Below are positions 10,441 to 20,000 of a DNA stretch of 64,000 nt, piece after piece. The position numbers were made by a program, and so were the translations under genes. The notes under the pieces are model-generated. The model was not told the DNA's origin. It made no database searches and was given only the letters and a program-made list of their open reading frames with translations. How positions within the stretch are numbered: position 1 is the first letter of the stretch; every line of letters begins with the position of its first letter. Origin of the DNA: CAUZFZ01 sp963579025 (lineage in GTDB: Bacteria > Planctomycetota > Planctomycetia > Planctomycetales > Planctomycetaceae); the NCBI GenBank assembly GCA_963579025.1, contig CAUZFZ010000002.1, positions 62,001 through 126,000 on the forward strand. The letters run 5' to 3'.

Positions 10441-11847
10441 CTATCTCTGCGGGCGCGACTCTTTCGTCCTTTCGATCGAGAACACCTGGCCGGACGGACC
10501 TGCAGGCAGCGTTTCTTTCCACTCGTTGATCTGCTTCAGGAACCGTTGCACAACATCCGGTTTCTGCTGCTTCAGGTCAGTCTTCTCGTAGGGGTCCTTA
10601 GCGATATCGTAGAGTTCCGAGTACGTCGCATCGCGGTTGGTGAGCAGCTTCCAATTCTCATGTAGGACCGCGTAGGACACCCAGTGATAGGGCCTCGTTT
10701 TGGGGGTTGGCCAGGGAGACTGCATCTTCCAGAACAACGGCTTGCTGCGAGTCGTTGTCGCCTTGCCGAACAGCGTGGCGACCTGGCTGATACCGTCTGG
10801 TTTGTAACTTTCCGGAAGTGAGACACCAGCCAGTTCACAGAAGGTCGGCAGCAGATCGACTGCGGACATTAATGAAGACTTGTCGATTTTTCCGGCCGAG
10901 ATCTTGCCCGGCCAGCGGGCGATGAAGGGAACGCCGATGCCGCCTTCGAACAGTGCGGACTTATAGCCCTTTCGGCCACCGGTGATGCCGCGAGCCGCGC
11001 CGATTCCGTAGCCGGCTCCGGTGGCCGTGTCGTGCATTAATTTGAGTTCGGTCGGTGCGGCGGCCCGGGCCGGCCCGTTGTCGGAACTGAAGATGACCAG
11101 CGTGTTGTCTGTCAGTTTCAACCGATCGAGAGCATTCAGTACCTCGCCGATACGGTCGTCAGCGTGGGACAGTACGGACGCGTAGATGTTGTCAGGCTCT
11201 TCGAGTTCACGGAATCGCCAGCGGTACTTTGGCACTGTGTGAAACGGTGTGTGCGGCTCGTGAATCCACAGGTTGATGAAGAACGGTTTCTGCTCGCGAT
11301 GACTCTCTTCAATGAAGGCGACCGCGTTGTCGGCATCTTCGTGGACCGGCATCTGTTCACCGGCACAATTGAAGGCTCCGTATTCGTCGTAGCCGTATTC
11401 GCTCGGCAGCGGAGAGTCCGGGATCATGTTGTTCGACAAATGCCACTTCCCGAAGTGCGCTGTGGCGTAACCGGACTGCTGAAGAAACCGCGGCAGGAGT
11501 GGAGCTTTCGGACTCAACCAGTCGGGCATATTGCGTTTGGCGTTGCTCGGCACCCATGCAAAGTGACCGTCGATGTTGTATCGAGCCGGAAAGTGGCCAG
11601 TCATCACCGCAGTCCGGCTGGGAGAACAGACACCGCTGGCGACGGTGAATCGATGAAAGTCCGTGCCTTCACGTGCGAGCCGATCGATATTGGGCGTCTT
11701 CACATAGGGATGCCCGTGACAACTCAAATCACCCCAGCCCCAGTCATCGGCGAAGATGAACAGAATGTTGGGACGCTCCGCGGCCTGGCACGACGCAGCG
11801 ATCAGTAACGCGGCTGCCAGGACAAATGCAGTTCGAATCACAGACAT
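10441..11847 (-). CDS. Secreted sulfatase, type I (CSPSR), arylsulfatase A-like
   Basis: 468 residues. A signal peptide ends near residue 23, followed by NILFIFADDWGWGD with metal-binding Asp34/Asp35 and GVCSPSRTAVMTGHF, where Cys74 is the formylglycine precursor. GKWHLSNN, NLWIHEPHTPFH and IFSSDNGPARAA are conserved arylsulfatase motifs. A good AGGAG lies just before the ATG. Downstream lies the reductase gene on the same strand, upstream a broken DUF1585 remnant, so the gene was probably once part of a longer DUF1592-sulfatase cluster. The substrate is unknown; removal of sulfate from extracellular glycans is the family role. Confidence 0.93.
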   Translation of the reverse strand: MSVIRTAFVLAAALLIAASCQAAERPNILFIFADDWGWGDLSCHGHPYVKTPNIDRLAREGTDFHRFTVASGVCSPSRTAVMTGHFPARYNIDGHFAWVPSNAKRNMPDWLSPKAPLLPRFLQQSGYATAHFGKWHLSNNMIPDSPLPSEYGYDEYGAFNCAGEQMPVHEDADNAVAFIEESHREQKPFFINLWIHEPHTPFHTVPKYRWRFRELEEPDNIYASVLSHADDRIGEVLNALDRLKLTDNTLVIFSSDNGPARAAAPTELKLMHDTATGAGYGIGAARGITGGRKGYKSALFEGGIGVPFIARWPGKISAGKIDKSSLMSAVDLLPTFCELAGVSLPESYKPDGISQVATLFGKATTTRSKPLFWKMQSPWPTPKTRPYHWVSYAVLHENWKLLTNRDATYSELYDIAKDPYEKTDLKQQKPDVVQRFLKQINEWKETLPAGPSGQVFSIERTKESRPQR

Positions 11848-11884
11848 GGTTCTCCTCGGGCACGGCGGCGGCGTTCCGCCTCGA

Positions 11885-12030
11885 TTATCCGCGAGTTTTG
11901 AAAAGTGGATTGAGAGCGACTTCGCGGATCATGGATCGGACGCGAAAACCGTCGTCCTTCAGGCGGGACATGATAGCGGCGACGTCGTCTGAGTCGGAGA
12001 ACTCAATCGTTCGCCCCAAAGCATAGGCCG
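11885..12030 (-). pseudogene. C-terminal DUF1585 remnant of a DUF1592-type gene
   Basis: The minus strand reads YALGRTIEFSDSDDVAAIM, then DDGFRVRSMIREVALNPLF and a stop at 11885-11887. This matches the last 45 or so residues of the DUF1592/DUF1585 family (compare VYATGADIQF...YGFRSLIHAITQSRLF at the end of the gene at 3279-5714). Upstream the frame soon hits a stop and the other roughly 750 residues are missing. It is therefore the tail of a deleted gene, next to the sulfatase it presumably accompanied. It is too short to be seen as a free ORF. Confidence 0.65.
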
Positions 12031-12482
12031 GCATCGCTTCTCAGGGCTTCCTGCGAGGACGCGGTCATTCCCTCGGCGGTTGCCTGCCCGGTCCGATTGG
12101 TCGCTGGTTTCACGGCTGGTGAACCTGTTGAACGACGCTGCAAAGACTCCGCCGGATCGTCCGCTGATCAGTATCCAGCTCGACGCCGATGTTGATAATG
12201 AACCTGCAGCCGATCCCGCGCAGCCGGCCCGTCAACGGGCGCGACGCAAGGGACCGGGGGAACATGTCGCAGCTAACGTTGAGTGGCTGCCGTGGAATGC
12301 CGCGAGCTGGGTCGGTGGATGATCTGCCGGACAGGGTCGGCGGACGTTTGTACTGAACAAACGAAGGCGCCTGTTCAGTATCGCCGCTCCGCCGTGTACT
12401 CCGCACTTCACTCCGGCTCCTGCGGGGCGGCTCCGCCTGCGCCCCTCCGGGCCTGCGTTCCGTGCTGCGTGTACGGCTCCGC
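12031..12482. other. Intergenic region with one hairpin
   Basis: No gene recognised on either strand. A hairpin with 9-bp arms (tactgaaca at 12351-12359, tgttcagta at 12372-12380) and a very GC-rich tract (12400-12460) lie just downstream of the SIR2-NACHT-FGE gene. The plus-strand open stretch 12080-12322 resembles no family that I know. Confidence 0.4.
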
Positions 12483-15400
12483 TTACTGGCTGTCCGCTTC
12501 CGGCCTGTTGCCTCCGGCACTTGACTGACTGGAGCTCACTTGAACTCGGCAGCGGAAACCCAGGAAGCTGTCCCGGAGCGACGGGTGCCAGAAGTCGCGG
12601 ACCGCCGCCCGCACGTACCGCGCGGTGCCGAGCCAGCACCCGCCCCGGACGACCCGGTACGCCGACGCTGGCGGCCCAACCGGATCCGTGGCCAGGCCCT
12701 CCGAGTAGTCGCCGAGCCAGTCCCGGCACCACTCGTACACGTTGCCGTGCATGTCGTGCAGCCCCCACGGATTTGCCGGCTGCACGCCAACCGGCTGCGT
12801 CTGCTGTTTGCAGTTCTGCTTGTACCACGCGAACTCGCCCAGCTGCTCTGCGTCGTCGCCGAACCAGTAAGCCGTTGTCGTTCCGGCTCGGCACGCGTAT
12901 TCCCATTCCGCCTCCGTGGGCAGTTGCCCCCCGGCCCATTCCGCAAAGGCCGCAGCCTCATCCCAGCTCACGCCGACGACCGGCTGTTCCGGCTGATTGA
13001 ACCGCCGCTCGCCCCAGTACGCTGGTTGTTTGACTTTGCCGCCGACCGCCTGCATGTACTTCTCGTATTGCGCATTCGTGATCGGATAACGCGCCAGCCA
13101 GAACGGTCGCGTGATTTCGACTGCGTGCTGCGGACCTTCGTCGCGGTACCGCTCTGGTTCGTTCTCCGGCGATCCCATCAGAAACTGCCCGGCCGGGATC
13201 CACACGTACGTGATGCCCGTCCGATCTTCGACCCACACTCCGCCGGCCTGTTCCGGAGAGACTCCGCGCACGACATCGGCCGACGCCTGAACTGACACAG
13301 GGCCGAACAATGTTGCCGCTTTCGCCGGCCTGTGAGCTGCGGTGATCTCTCGCGCCGCAGAACTCACCTGCGGATCGTCCGACTCAGCCAGTTTCGCGGC
13401 CACTGCCTCCAGCTTCGGAATCTCGCGGCTGCGACTCCGCAGCAGTCGCAGGATGGCGGCCTGACGCTGCGGCTTCGTTCGCTTACTGCGGAGTACTTTC
13501 AGGAACTGATCCCACGAGGGATGCGAGGTCTCGTTCAGACACTGCTCCGCCAGGTTCGGATGGTCTTCCGCGATGCCGGCTTTCAGCAGCTCTTTGAAAA
13601 ACTCCTCGCAGTACGGCCGCGAGGACCGCAGCGACAGCAACGCCGTTTCACGCCACCAGCTGTCCGTCGCACGAGTGGCCAGCTCCTTCGCCTTACCCTC
13701 CGTCGCCGCGTACTCGGCCGCGAGGTATTCCTGAAACGTCAGATGCAGGAACCCGCAGTGCGCTTCGCCGTCATCGGACATCGCCAGCAGACCTGTCTCG
13801 TCGCGCATGCGGTCAATGAAGACATGTCCGTCCTGGCCCAGTCCCGCGGACGCCGAGAGCAGCTCCAGAGCGACTTTCGCTTCCGCGGCCAGTTCATCAA
13901 TCGGCGCCGAAGTGCGGCCCTGTTCCTGATGCATCCACCACGCCAGCCGCGCGAGCACCGACTGAGCCGATTCCGCATCGAACGGCGGCAGTTCGGTCAC
14001 GATTGTGGCTGCTTCCGTTTCATCGTCCGCGGCCGGCTGGTCGTCCCTGTCAGTTTCGTCCGGCTTCTCGTACAGATCGTGACGCCAGTGCTGCAGCAGA
14101 ATCCGGATGCACTCGGCATACAGCTTCGCGCGTTCCGTCGGCAGGTTCTGCTGGTCGTGATAGACGATACACAGAATCGTGAGCAGCAGCGGGTTCTGAC
14201 ACAGCTCACTCATCCGCCCGGTCTGATACCGCGGCTTCTTCAGAATGCTCAGCAGTCCGTCACTCCGCGTCGCCGCAGTCTCTGCCGAGATCGCCAGCCG
14301 GCGATACGCCGCTGAAAACCAGTCGGTCACGAACCGCTCGATCTGCTTGTCATCCAGCGGCCGGACATGGAACTCGGCAAACGACGCCCCCAGCGGAACA
14401 CCATCGTCGCGGAAGTACCCCTGAAACCTGCACGTCACCAGAAACCGATCATGCGGCCGGTTCTTCAGAGCCCGCTGAATCCAGCCGGAGACCTTGCTCC
14501 GCACCTGCGGATCCACGACCTCATCCAGCCCGTCGAGCATCCACAACAGCCCACCTGGAGCATTCCACAAATCCGGCCCGGGATTCCCCAGACCGTTGGG
14601 AGCTTCGTCACAGCGCGTCTGCTCAATCAGAAACTGTTCCAGCCCGCTGTTCCTGCGTGCGAGGACCTTGCGGCTCATCTCACGAAACCGCAGCAGCACG
14701 GGAGTGATCCCGGCCGGCAGTCCCAGGTCCTGCGGCAGCTTCTCGCGACTGGCCAGCCGCCATGCGAGCTGCCGTGCCCCGGTCGTCTTGCCCGCCCCTG
14801 GTTCCCCCAGCAGCACGACGCCCCGCAGTTCGAGTTCACCACTGCGGGTAAAGACTTCGTTCAGTTCGACATCCGTGGATTGGGCTTCGTCACCGGGCAG
14901 TCGGTCGGTCCGCTTGCCTTCCAGCGAATGATGCCACGAGGCCCGCAGCGGCACATACGCCTCAGAAATCGGCAGCGCCACCTGCAGACTGCGTCCCAGC
15001 CCCAGCAGCTCCAGCGTGTCCGTGTGCGTCTCCAGCCGCTGCAGGTAATACGAGACGCTGTCGGATACAGTGGTCGGCACGACGACCTTCGCCGGCTGTC
15101 CCTCCTCGTTGTCGTCGGCATCCGACTGTGGCGGAGCGAGAGATTTCAGGAACCCGGCCAGCTCGTCGTAGTCCTCGCCGTACTTCAAACAGTAGAGCTG
15201 ACCGACCCGGTCGAACGAGTGCTCGTCCACGCGGTCCTTCTCGCAGACCAGTCGGTAGTGCCGATGCTGCGACGCACCGTCCTCGTCGTGCTTCGTCAGC
15301 CATTCCAGGAATCGGCCCCAGTTGGGATCCTTCAGACCTGCATCACCGCAGCCGATGAACAGAAAGCTTGTGGTAACACCCAGAGCCTTCATCACGGCCT

Positions 15401-15968
15401 GCGCGTGGTCGTCCTGAGTGACCGCCAGGTAGGAACGAATCCCGAGGACAACAGACTTGGACTCGTCCCAGTGGCCATGCAGATGCAGCACGCGTCGGTC
15501 GTCGCCGCGCAGCACTTTTGTGACGCGGCTGGGATCTCGCCAGGTCACGTACTTCTGCTCTGTCACCTGCTCGATCAGGTCATCGTAGTTGGTGGTGACC
15601 AGCGGAATGTTGAGCGCACCGATCGCACGCAGCACAGCGGGCCTGCGTGGCTTGACCGTTTCAAACTCATCTGACAGCCAGCGTTTGAATTCACCGCCGC
15701 CACTTTCCTGCAGTACTTCTTCGACGAGTTCCGCCGCAGGCAACAGCGTTCTAAGCGACCCAACTGCCAGCAACCCGCGAGCGGACTCGCACTCGTCGGC
15801 GGGCATCCCCAGCGACTCGCAACGGGCGATCCCGGACGCAATCAGGGCGTCCCAAATCGGTGCCTTCGGATTCGTGGCTTTCGAGACGCCCGACCCGATG
15901 ACTGCCGTGATTGTCCGGTCCTGAATCAACTTGCGGAGGTCGTCCTTCAGCTTGTTGTTCTGGCCCAT
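12483..15968 (-). CDS. SIR2-NACHT-FGE-fold STAND protein (putative antiviral NTPase)
   Basis: 1161 residues in three parts. Residues 1-280: SIR2-like NAD-binding domain with GSGVS (25-29), TTNYDD (Asn127) and VLHLHGHWD (His164), the residues used by NAD-cleaving SIR2 effectors. Residues about 380-560: NACHT ATPase with Walker A GEPGAGKTT (388-396) and Walker B LLWMLDGLDEV; a helical linker follows. Residues about 910-1145: formylglycine-generating-enzyme/C-type-lectin-like fold (YVWIPAGQFLMGSP, PTEAEWEYACRAG, GNVYEWCRDW, RGGCWLGTARYVRAAVR, FLGFRCR). The paired Cys used by true FGE for catalysis are absent from the C-terminal motif, so this part is likely a sensor rather than an enzyme. Architecture suggests that a trigger bound by the FGE fold would oligomerise NACHT and activate NAD depletion; this is inference from the STAND family. 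Start: ATG with GGGAG 8 bases upstream. Confidence 0.9.
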   Translation of the reverse strand: MGQNNKLKDDLRKLIQDRTITAVIGSGVSKATNPKAPIWDALIASGIARCESLGMPADECESARGLLAVGSLRTLLPAAELVEEVLQESGGGEFKRWLSDEFETVKPRRPAVLRAIGALNIPLVTTNYDDLIEQVTEQKYVTWRDPSRVTKVLRGDDRRVLHLHGHWDESKSVVLGIRSYLAVTQDDHAQAVMKALGVTTSFLFIGCGDAGLKDPNWGRFLEWLTKHDEDGASQHRHYRLVCEKDRVDEHSFDRVGQLYCLKYGEDYDELAGFLKSLAPPQSDADDNEEGQPAKVVVPTTVSDSVSYYLQRLETHTDTLELLGLGRSLQVALPISEAYVPLRASWHHSLEGKRTDRLPGDEAQSTDVELNEVFTRSGELELRGVVLLGEPGAGKTTGARQLAWRLASREKLPQDLGLPAGITPVLLRFREMSRKVLARRNSGLEQFLIEQTRCDEAPNGLGNPGPDLWNAPGGLLWMLDGLDEVVDPQVRSKVSGWIQRALKNRPHDRFLVTCRFQGYFRDDGVPLGASFAEFHVRPLDDKQIERFVTDWFSAAYRRLAISAETAATRSDGLLSILKKPRYQTGRMSELCQNPLLLTILCIVYHDQQNLPTERAKLYAECIRILLQHWRHDLYEKPDETDRDDQPAADDETEAATIVTELPPFDAESAQSVLARLAWWMHQEQGRTSAPIDELAAEAKVALELLSASAGLGQDGHVFIDRMRDETGLLAMSDDGEAHCGFLHLTFQEYLAAEYAATEGKAKELATRATDSWWRETALLSLRSSRPYCEEFFKELLKAGIAEDHPNLAEQCLNETSHPSWDQFLKVLRSKRTKPQRQAAILRLLRSRSREIPKLEAVAAKLAESDDPQVSSAAREITAAHRPAKAATLFGPVSVQASADVVRGVSPEQAGGVWVEDRTGITYVWIPAGQFLMGSPENEPERYRDEGPQHAVEITRPFWLARYPITNAQYEKYMQAVGGKVKQPAYWGERRFNQPEQPVVGVSWDEAAAFAEWAGGQLPTEAEWEYACRAGTTTAYWFGDDAEQLGEFAWYKQNCKQQTQPVGVQPANPWGLHDMHGNVYEWCRDWLGDYSEGLATDPVGPPASAYRVVRGGCWLGTARYVRAAVRDFWHPSLRDSFLGFRCRVQVSSSQSSAGGNRPEADSQ

Positions 15969-16246
15969 CGATACTGCTCCCTGCTGAACGCTTCATGGTG
16001 CATCACACGCCACCGGACTCGCCCCGGTGGCGATGAATGGCGTGCGCCCCTGTTCCGTCTCACACAGTGCTCATCTGAGCCCGAATGTTCAAGCGGTCGG
16101 AATGAACGTGTCAAAACTCGCAGACCACACACCGACCTTCGGTTGTCGATCGGCGTCAGATCGTGACGCTGAGACTGAAATGGATGCTTCCTGATACACT
16201 GGCACAGAACCGCAGACGCCCACGGTTGAGCGCAGATTTCAGAGCC

Positions 16247-16765
16247 ATGAGCACAGACCGCGAGATCATCATTCTGGCCGGGCCGAATGGGGCGGGGAAA
16301 ACGACGTTTGCTCGTGAATACCTGCCGAATGAAGCCACGTGCCTGAACTTCGTGAACGCCGACCTGATCGCCGCGGCTCTGCAGCCATTCCGCCCCGAAC
16401 ATGCCGCCGTCCGCGCCGGTCGGATGATGCTCGCCGAGATCGATGGGTACGTGGACCGCAGCGAGAGTTTTGCCTTCGAGACGACTCTCAGCGGTCGCGG
16501 TTACGCGGCGAAGATTCCCCGCTGGCGACAGACCGGGTATACAGTCAGGCTGATCTTCCTGAGCCTGCCCAGCGTCGACATGGCGATCGCCCGAGTTGCC
16601 CAGCGCGTGGCCGAAGGCGGGCACAACATCGACGAGGACGTGATCCGCCGCCGGTACCAAACGGGACGCGAGAACTTTGACTCCATCTACCGGCCGCTTG
16701 TGGACAGTTGGCGACTCTACGACAACGCCGGGACAGAACCGATTCTGATCGACTCAGGAGAATGA
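16247..16765 (+). CDS. Zeta-toxin-like P-loop kinase
   Basis: 172 residues from the ATG at 16247 (MSTDREIIILAGPNGAGKTT); an upstream in-frame start at 16163 would add 28 residues that look non-coding. Walker A is GPNGAGKTT (12-20), followed by NADLIAA and SFAFETTLSGRGY, the typical zeta/COG4185 order. Family members phosphorylate a UDP-sugar or another small substrate and can be toxic. The gene overlaps the next one by three bases (stop TGA inside ATGA), so the two are translationally coupled and may be a toxin-antitoxin pair. It is divergent from the SIR2-NACHT gene. A housekeeping kinase of the same fold is the alternative. Confidence 0.82.
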   Translation: MSTDREIIILAGPNGAGKTTFAREYLPNEATCLNFVNADLIAAALQPFRPEHAAVRAGRMMLAEIDGYVDRSESFAFETTLSGRGYAAKIPRWRQTGYTVRLIFLSLPSVDMAIARVAQRVAEGGHNIDEDVIRRRYQTGRENFDSIYRPLVDSWRLYDNAGTEPILIDSGE

Positions 16766-16974
16766 ACGTGACAGAGCAATCACAATCGGTGGGCGAAGGA
16801 ATCGAAGCAGCCCTGAGGCGAGCCGCCGAACGAGCACGCCGCCAGGCGATGGTCTCGGGAGTGCCGCTGGTCCGCAGCCAGAACGGAAAGCTGATCAAAG
16901 TCGCCATCGCCCCCGACGGTACAGAGACAATCGTGTCCGAAGAGCCACTGAGATCATCCGACGCTGATGATTGA
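16762..16974 (+). CDS. Small partner of the zeta-like kinase
   Basis: 70 residues from the ATG at 16762, chosen because AGGAG lies right before it and ATGA overlaps the kinase stop. Residues 10-30 form a basic helix (EAALRRAAERARRQA); the rest is short strands (LVRSQNGKLIKVAIAP). Small proteins of this kind often follow zeta/COG4185 kinases. An antitoxin role is inferred from position only. Confidence 0.7.
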   Translation: MNVTEQSQSVGEGIEAALRRAAERARRQAMVSGVPLVRSQNGKLIKVAIAPDGTETIVSEEPLRSSDADD

Positions 16975-17022
16975 CGGGACCAGCGACCGTTGACCTGCCG
17001 CAACCGCCGAACGGTGTGTGCA

Positions 17023-20000
17023 TTATGGAGCGGCGGCGACGGCCACGTCGCCGGCGGTTTCGAATTGGCTCAGGTAGACCCACACCGGTTTGCGTTCGGC
17101 GGACGAGCAGGTCATGACAAGGCGGACGGTTTGTCCGGCCAGGTGGTCCATGCTCACGTGCGCGACCTGCCAGCCGGTGGGAGCGGTCTCGTCGTTGACC
17201 AGGGCGCTGTAAAGACGCTGGCCGTCCGCTTCGACAGTCAGCTTCCAGTTTTGACTGGCGTCGTGTCCGGCTCGGAATTTCAGAACGGCGTTCGGCAAGT
17301 CCGGGATCGAAACCTCGCGGATCAAACGCACCGCATCCACCGGTGCGTCGCCCAGTTGCTTCCACTGATCCTCGGTCAGAGTCCGCGGTGCTGCCTGCAT
17401 GGCGAGCGCATTTTTCTGTCCGCGATGATCGGGTCGCAGACCCGCCTCTTTGGGCTGAGCTTTGGCCAGCATCAGCCAGCCTGGGCAAACCTGCTGAAGG
17501 GCAGAATGGATCGGACCGGCCAGTTCCAGCCGCGTCAGGTGCGGACGCGCCGTGCGGTTATCCGTGTAGTTGGCCAGGCGAAATTCGGGATGCCACGTTC
17601 CCCACTGGCGCTCGCTGAGTGTGATTGTCGGTCGTGTCATCGGGTCCGGCAGAAGTTCGTGAATCTCCCGCTGAGGCGTCTTCTGGCCTTTGGCGAAAAA
17701 CAACCATTGCTTCTCGGGAGTGATCAGGATCGGCCCAACGTACGGCGCAACATCCATCAACGGCTTCAGGACCTGACGCCCCATTTCGTGTCCGGTTTCG
17801 GCGTCGAGCCAGACGAGCGCTGGGACAAACTGCTTGCCGTTGCCCTCCAGAAAAGGGATTCGGCGAGTGACCAGCAGTCCCGGACTGGTCGGCGGCGGTT
17901 CTGCCACTTCAGGCGCAGGTGCGCCTGCAACGGCAGCTGCGACGACGGGCGGTGGCGCATCCAGGACAGCCAGGCCATCGAGCAGGTCGGCGGCCGGATA
18001 CATCCACAGCGAGTGGCCCGTCTTGACGTCCAGGCACTCCAGGCCGGCGCGGGTCTGTGTGAATAATCGATCCTCGGTCTTTGCAACGATCCGCTGCAGG
18101 TCGAGACTGACGTGCTGCCAGAGCAACCGGCCGGTCTGGATATCGAGACATTCAATCGTGGGACATTCCGGCTGAGTCACGATCAGTCGATCACCATCGA
18201 CCAGCGGCGGTACCCACGTGCGTGTGTAGAGATGCCGAGCATCGAGCGCGGGAGAAATCGCATCGCGACGGCGGACCCAGATCGTCTGTCCCTGCCCGTC
18301 ACAGCACAGAACGACGCCGGCCACAGTCGCGTAAATGCGTCCGTCGTGGGCCGTTACCTGGCAGACCTGCGTCGCATTCGGCCACACGTCGAACATCTGC
18401 AGGACGGGAACGGCACTCAGGATCGTGCCGGTTTCCGGATGGAGCGTCAGCAGCGTCAAAACCTTCGGCCCGGCGTACTGTTGATCAACCGCGAATGCGA
18501 CAAGTCGGCCGCGGACGAGGATCGGGTCGCTGGCGACCGGTTGCGGCGGTTTTTGCGACCACATGATGTTGCCCGAGTCGCGCGCCAGGCGAACGAGTTC
18601 GACACCACGCTTCGTCACCCAGCGGCAGAACACCGCTCCAGGAGTCAGCAGCGGTCGCATGGGAAGCATCGGCCACTGATGCGCGTAGCCGTGATCCGCG
18701 CCGATGTCGCGCCGCCATTTCAGCAGGCCAGTTGTCAGGTCGATGCTGCTGACCTGAAACCGGTTGGTCAGGATGGCTTCGTTGCCCTCGGTCTCAATAG
18801 CCATCTGTCGCGCAACCCAGTCGATGAGCGCCGGAGCACTCTGGCCGGCGCGGTCACCCATATCGCCTTCGTACCGTCCACGTGCCTCGGTCTTGTAACC
18901 GGCAATTTCCGGCAGACGCACCGCCGTGTGCAGTGAGCTGGATGACCTGGACTGTCCGCTGTCCAGTGTGTCCCCGGTTGATTTGTCCGGAGCCCGTGCC
19001 GTCATTTCGGTAACCAGCTTCTCGAACTGATCCGCGGTCAGTCTTGTGCCACTAAAGTTAACTGCCATCGTTGCTGGCACTGCGGCCGGGTCTTCTGTTC
19101 CCGCTGCCGGTTCGCCAATCAATGCAGCCGTCAGTCTCAGACGAGAGGCAAGTCCCGCGGTCTCCGCCGTGTTGACCAGCGAGTTGCGGCGGAATCCGTC
19201 CAGTGCGCGGCCGTAGTAGCTGCGCGCCTCGGTGAAGCGTCCCGCGGCCAGTGCGCGGTCACCCAACCAGAATTCGCTCTCGGCCGCGGCCACAGTGCCA
19301 TAATACTGCACGGTCGCGGCCTCGATCTGTTGACTGTCCCCGGACTCGATCGCCTGTCGCACGCGCAGCCGACCGACGGCTCCGAACTTCTCATTCATGC
19401 TCACTCGCAATGGCGGATAACGATCCATGGCCAAAGCGACCGCATTCGGGAACGACACCAGCAGACGTCGGTCCTTGCCGTCCGGGAGCAGGCCGATCAA
19501 ATCCGATGCCGACGAAGACGCGATGACCTGGCACGCGTCCTTGAACGCGTTGCCGTCGATGGCCGCCTGAAATTCGGCCATCACGTTGTAGGCCTCTTTG
19601 CTGACTCGCTGAGCCAGTGAATGCCGATTTGGCACCAGTGCGGTTTTCCAGCGGCGAGGCAGACTGAATCGCTCCGCCTGCTCTTCACCGTTCAGCGATC
19701 GATGCGCGGCCAGCTCGGCCCATACGACCTTTGCATAGACCGGATCGACCGGTGACCACCACGAGTGACTCGGATGCGAATTCGTGTTCCAGAACGCCAG
19801 CTTATCGATGAATTCCAGAACCTGCTGGTCGCGATCGCCCGCTTCGACCAGTGCCGTCAGTTCCAGATCGGCTGCGTCCTGAGCCGTCAGCGGCGCGATA
19901 TACGTGCTGATAAACTCCGATCGGAGTAGAGCTTCCATGCTGTCGAGAGTCGGAGAGTCAACGCCTTCACCGAAACCGGCATCCGCGACCTGACGGGCCA

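Noticed and set aside
14367..15674. 435-residue plus-strand open frame opposite the SIR2-NACHT gene
   Set aside because: It is the antisense of a well-supported gene; GC-rich codons keep the opposite frame open. No family motif.
12000..16250. Reverse transcriptase or template repeat for a DGR
   Set aside because: No frame has RT motifs and no adenine-rich copy of the variable-like region was seen in the window.
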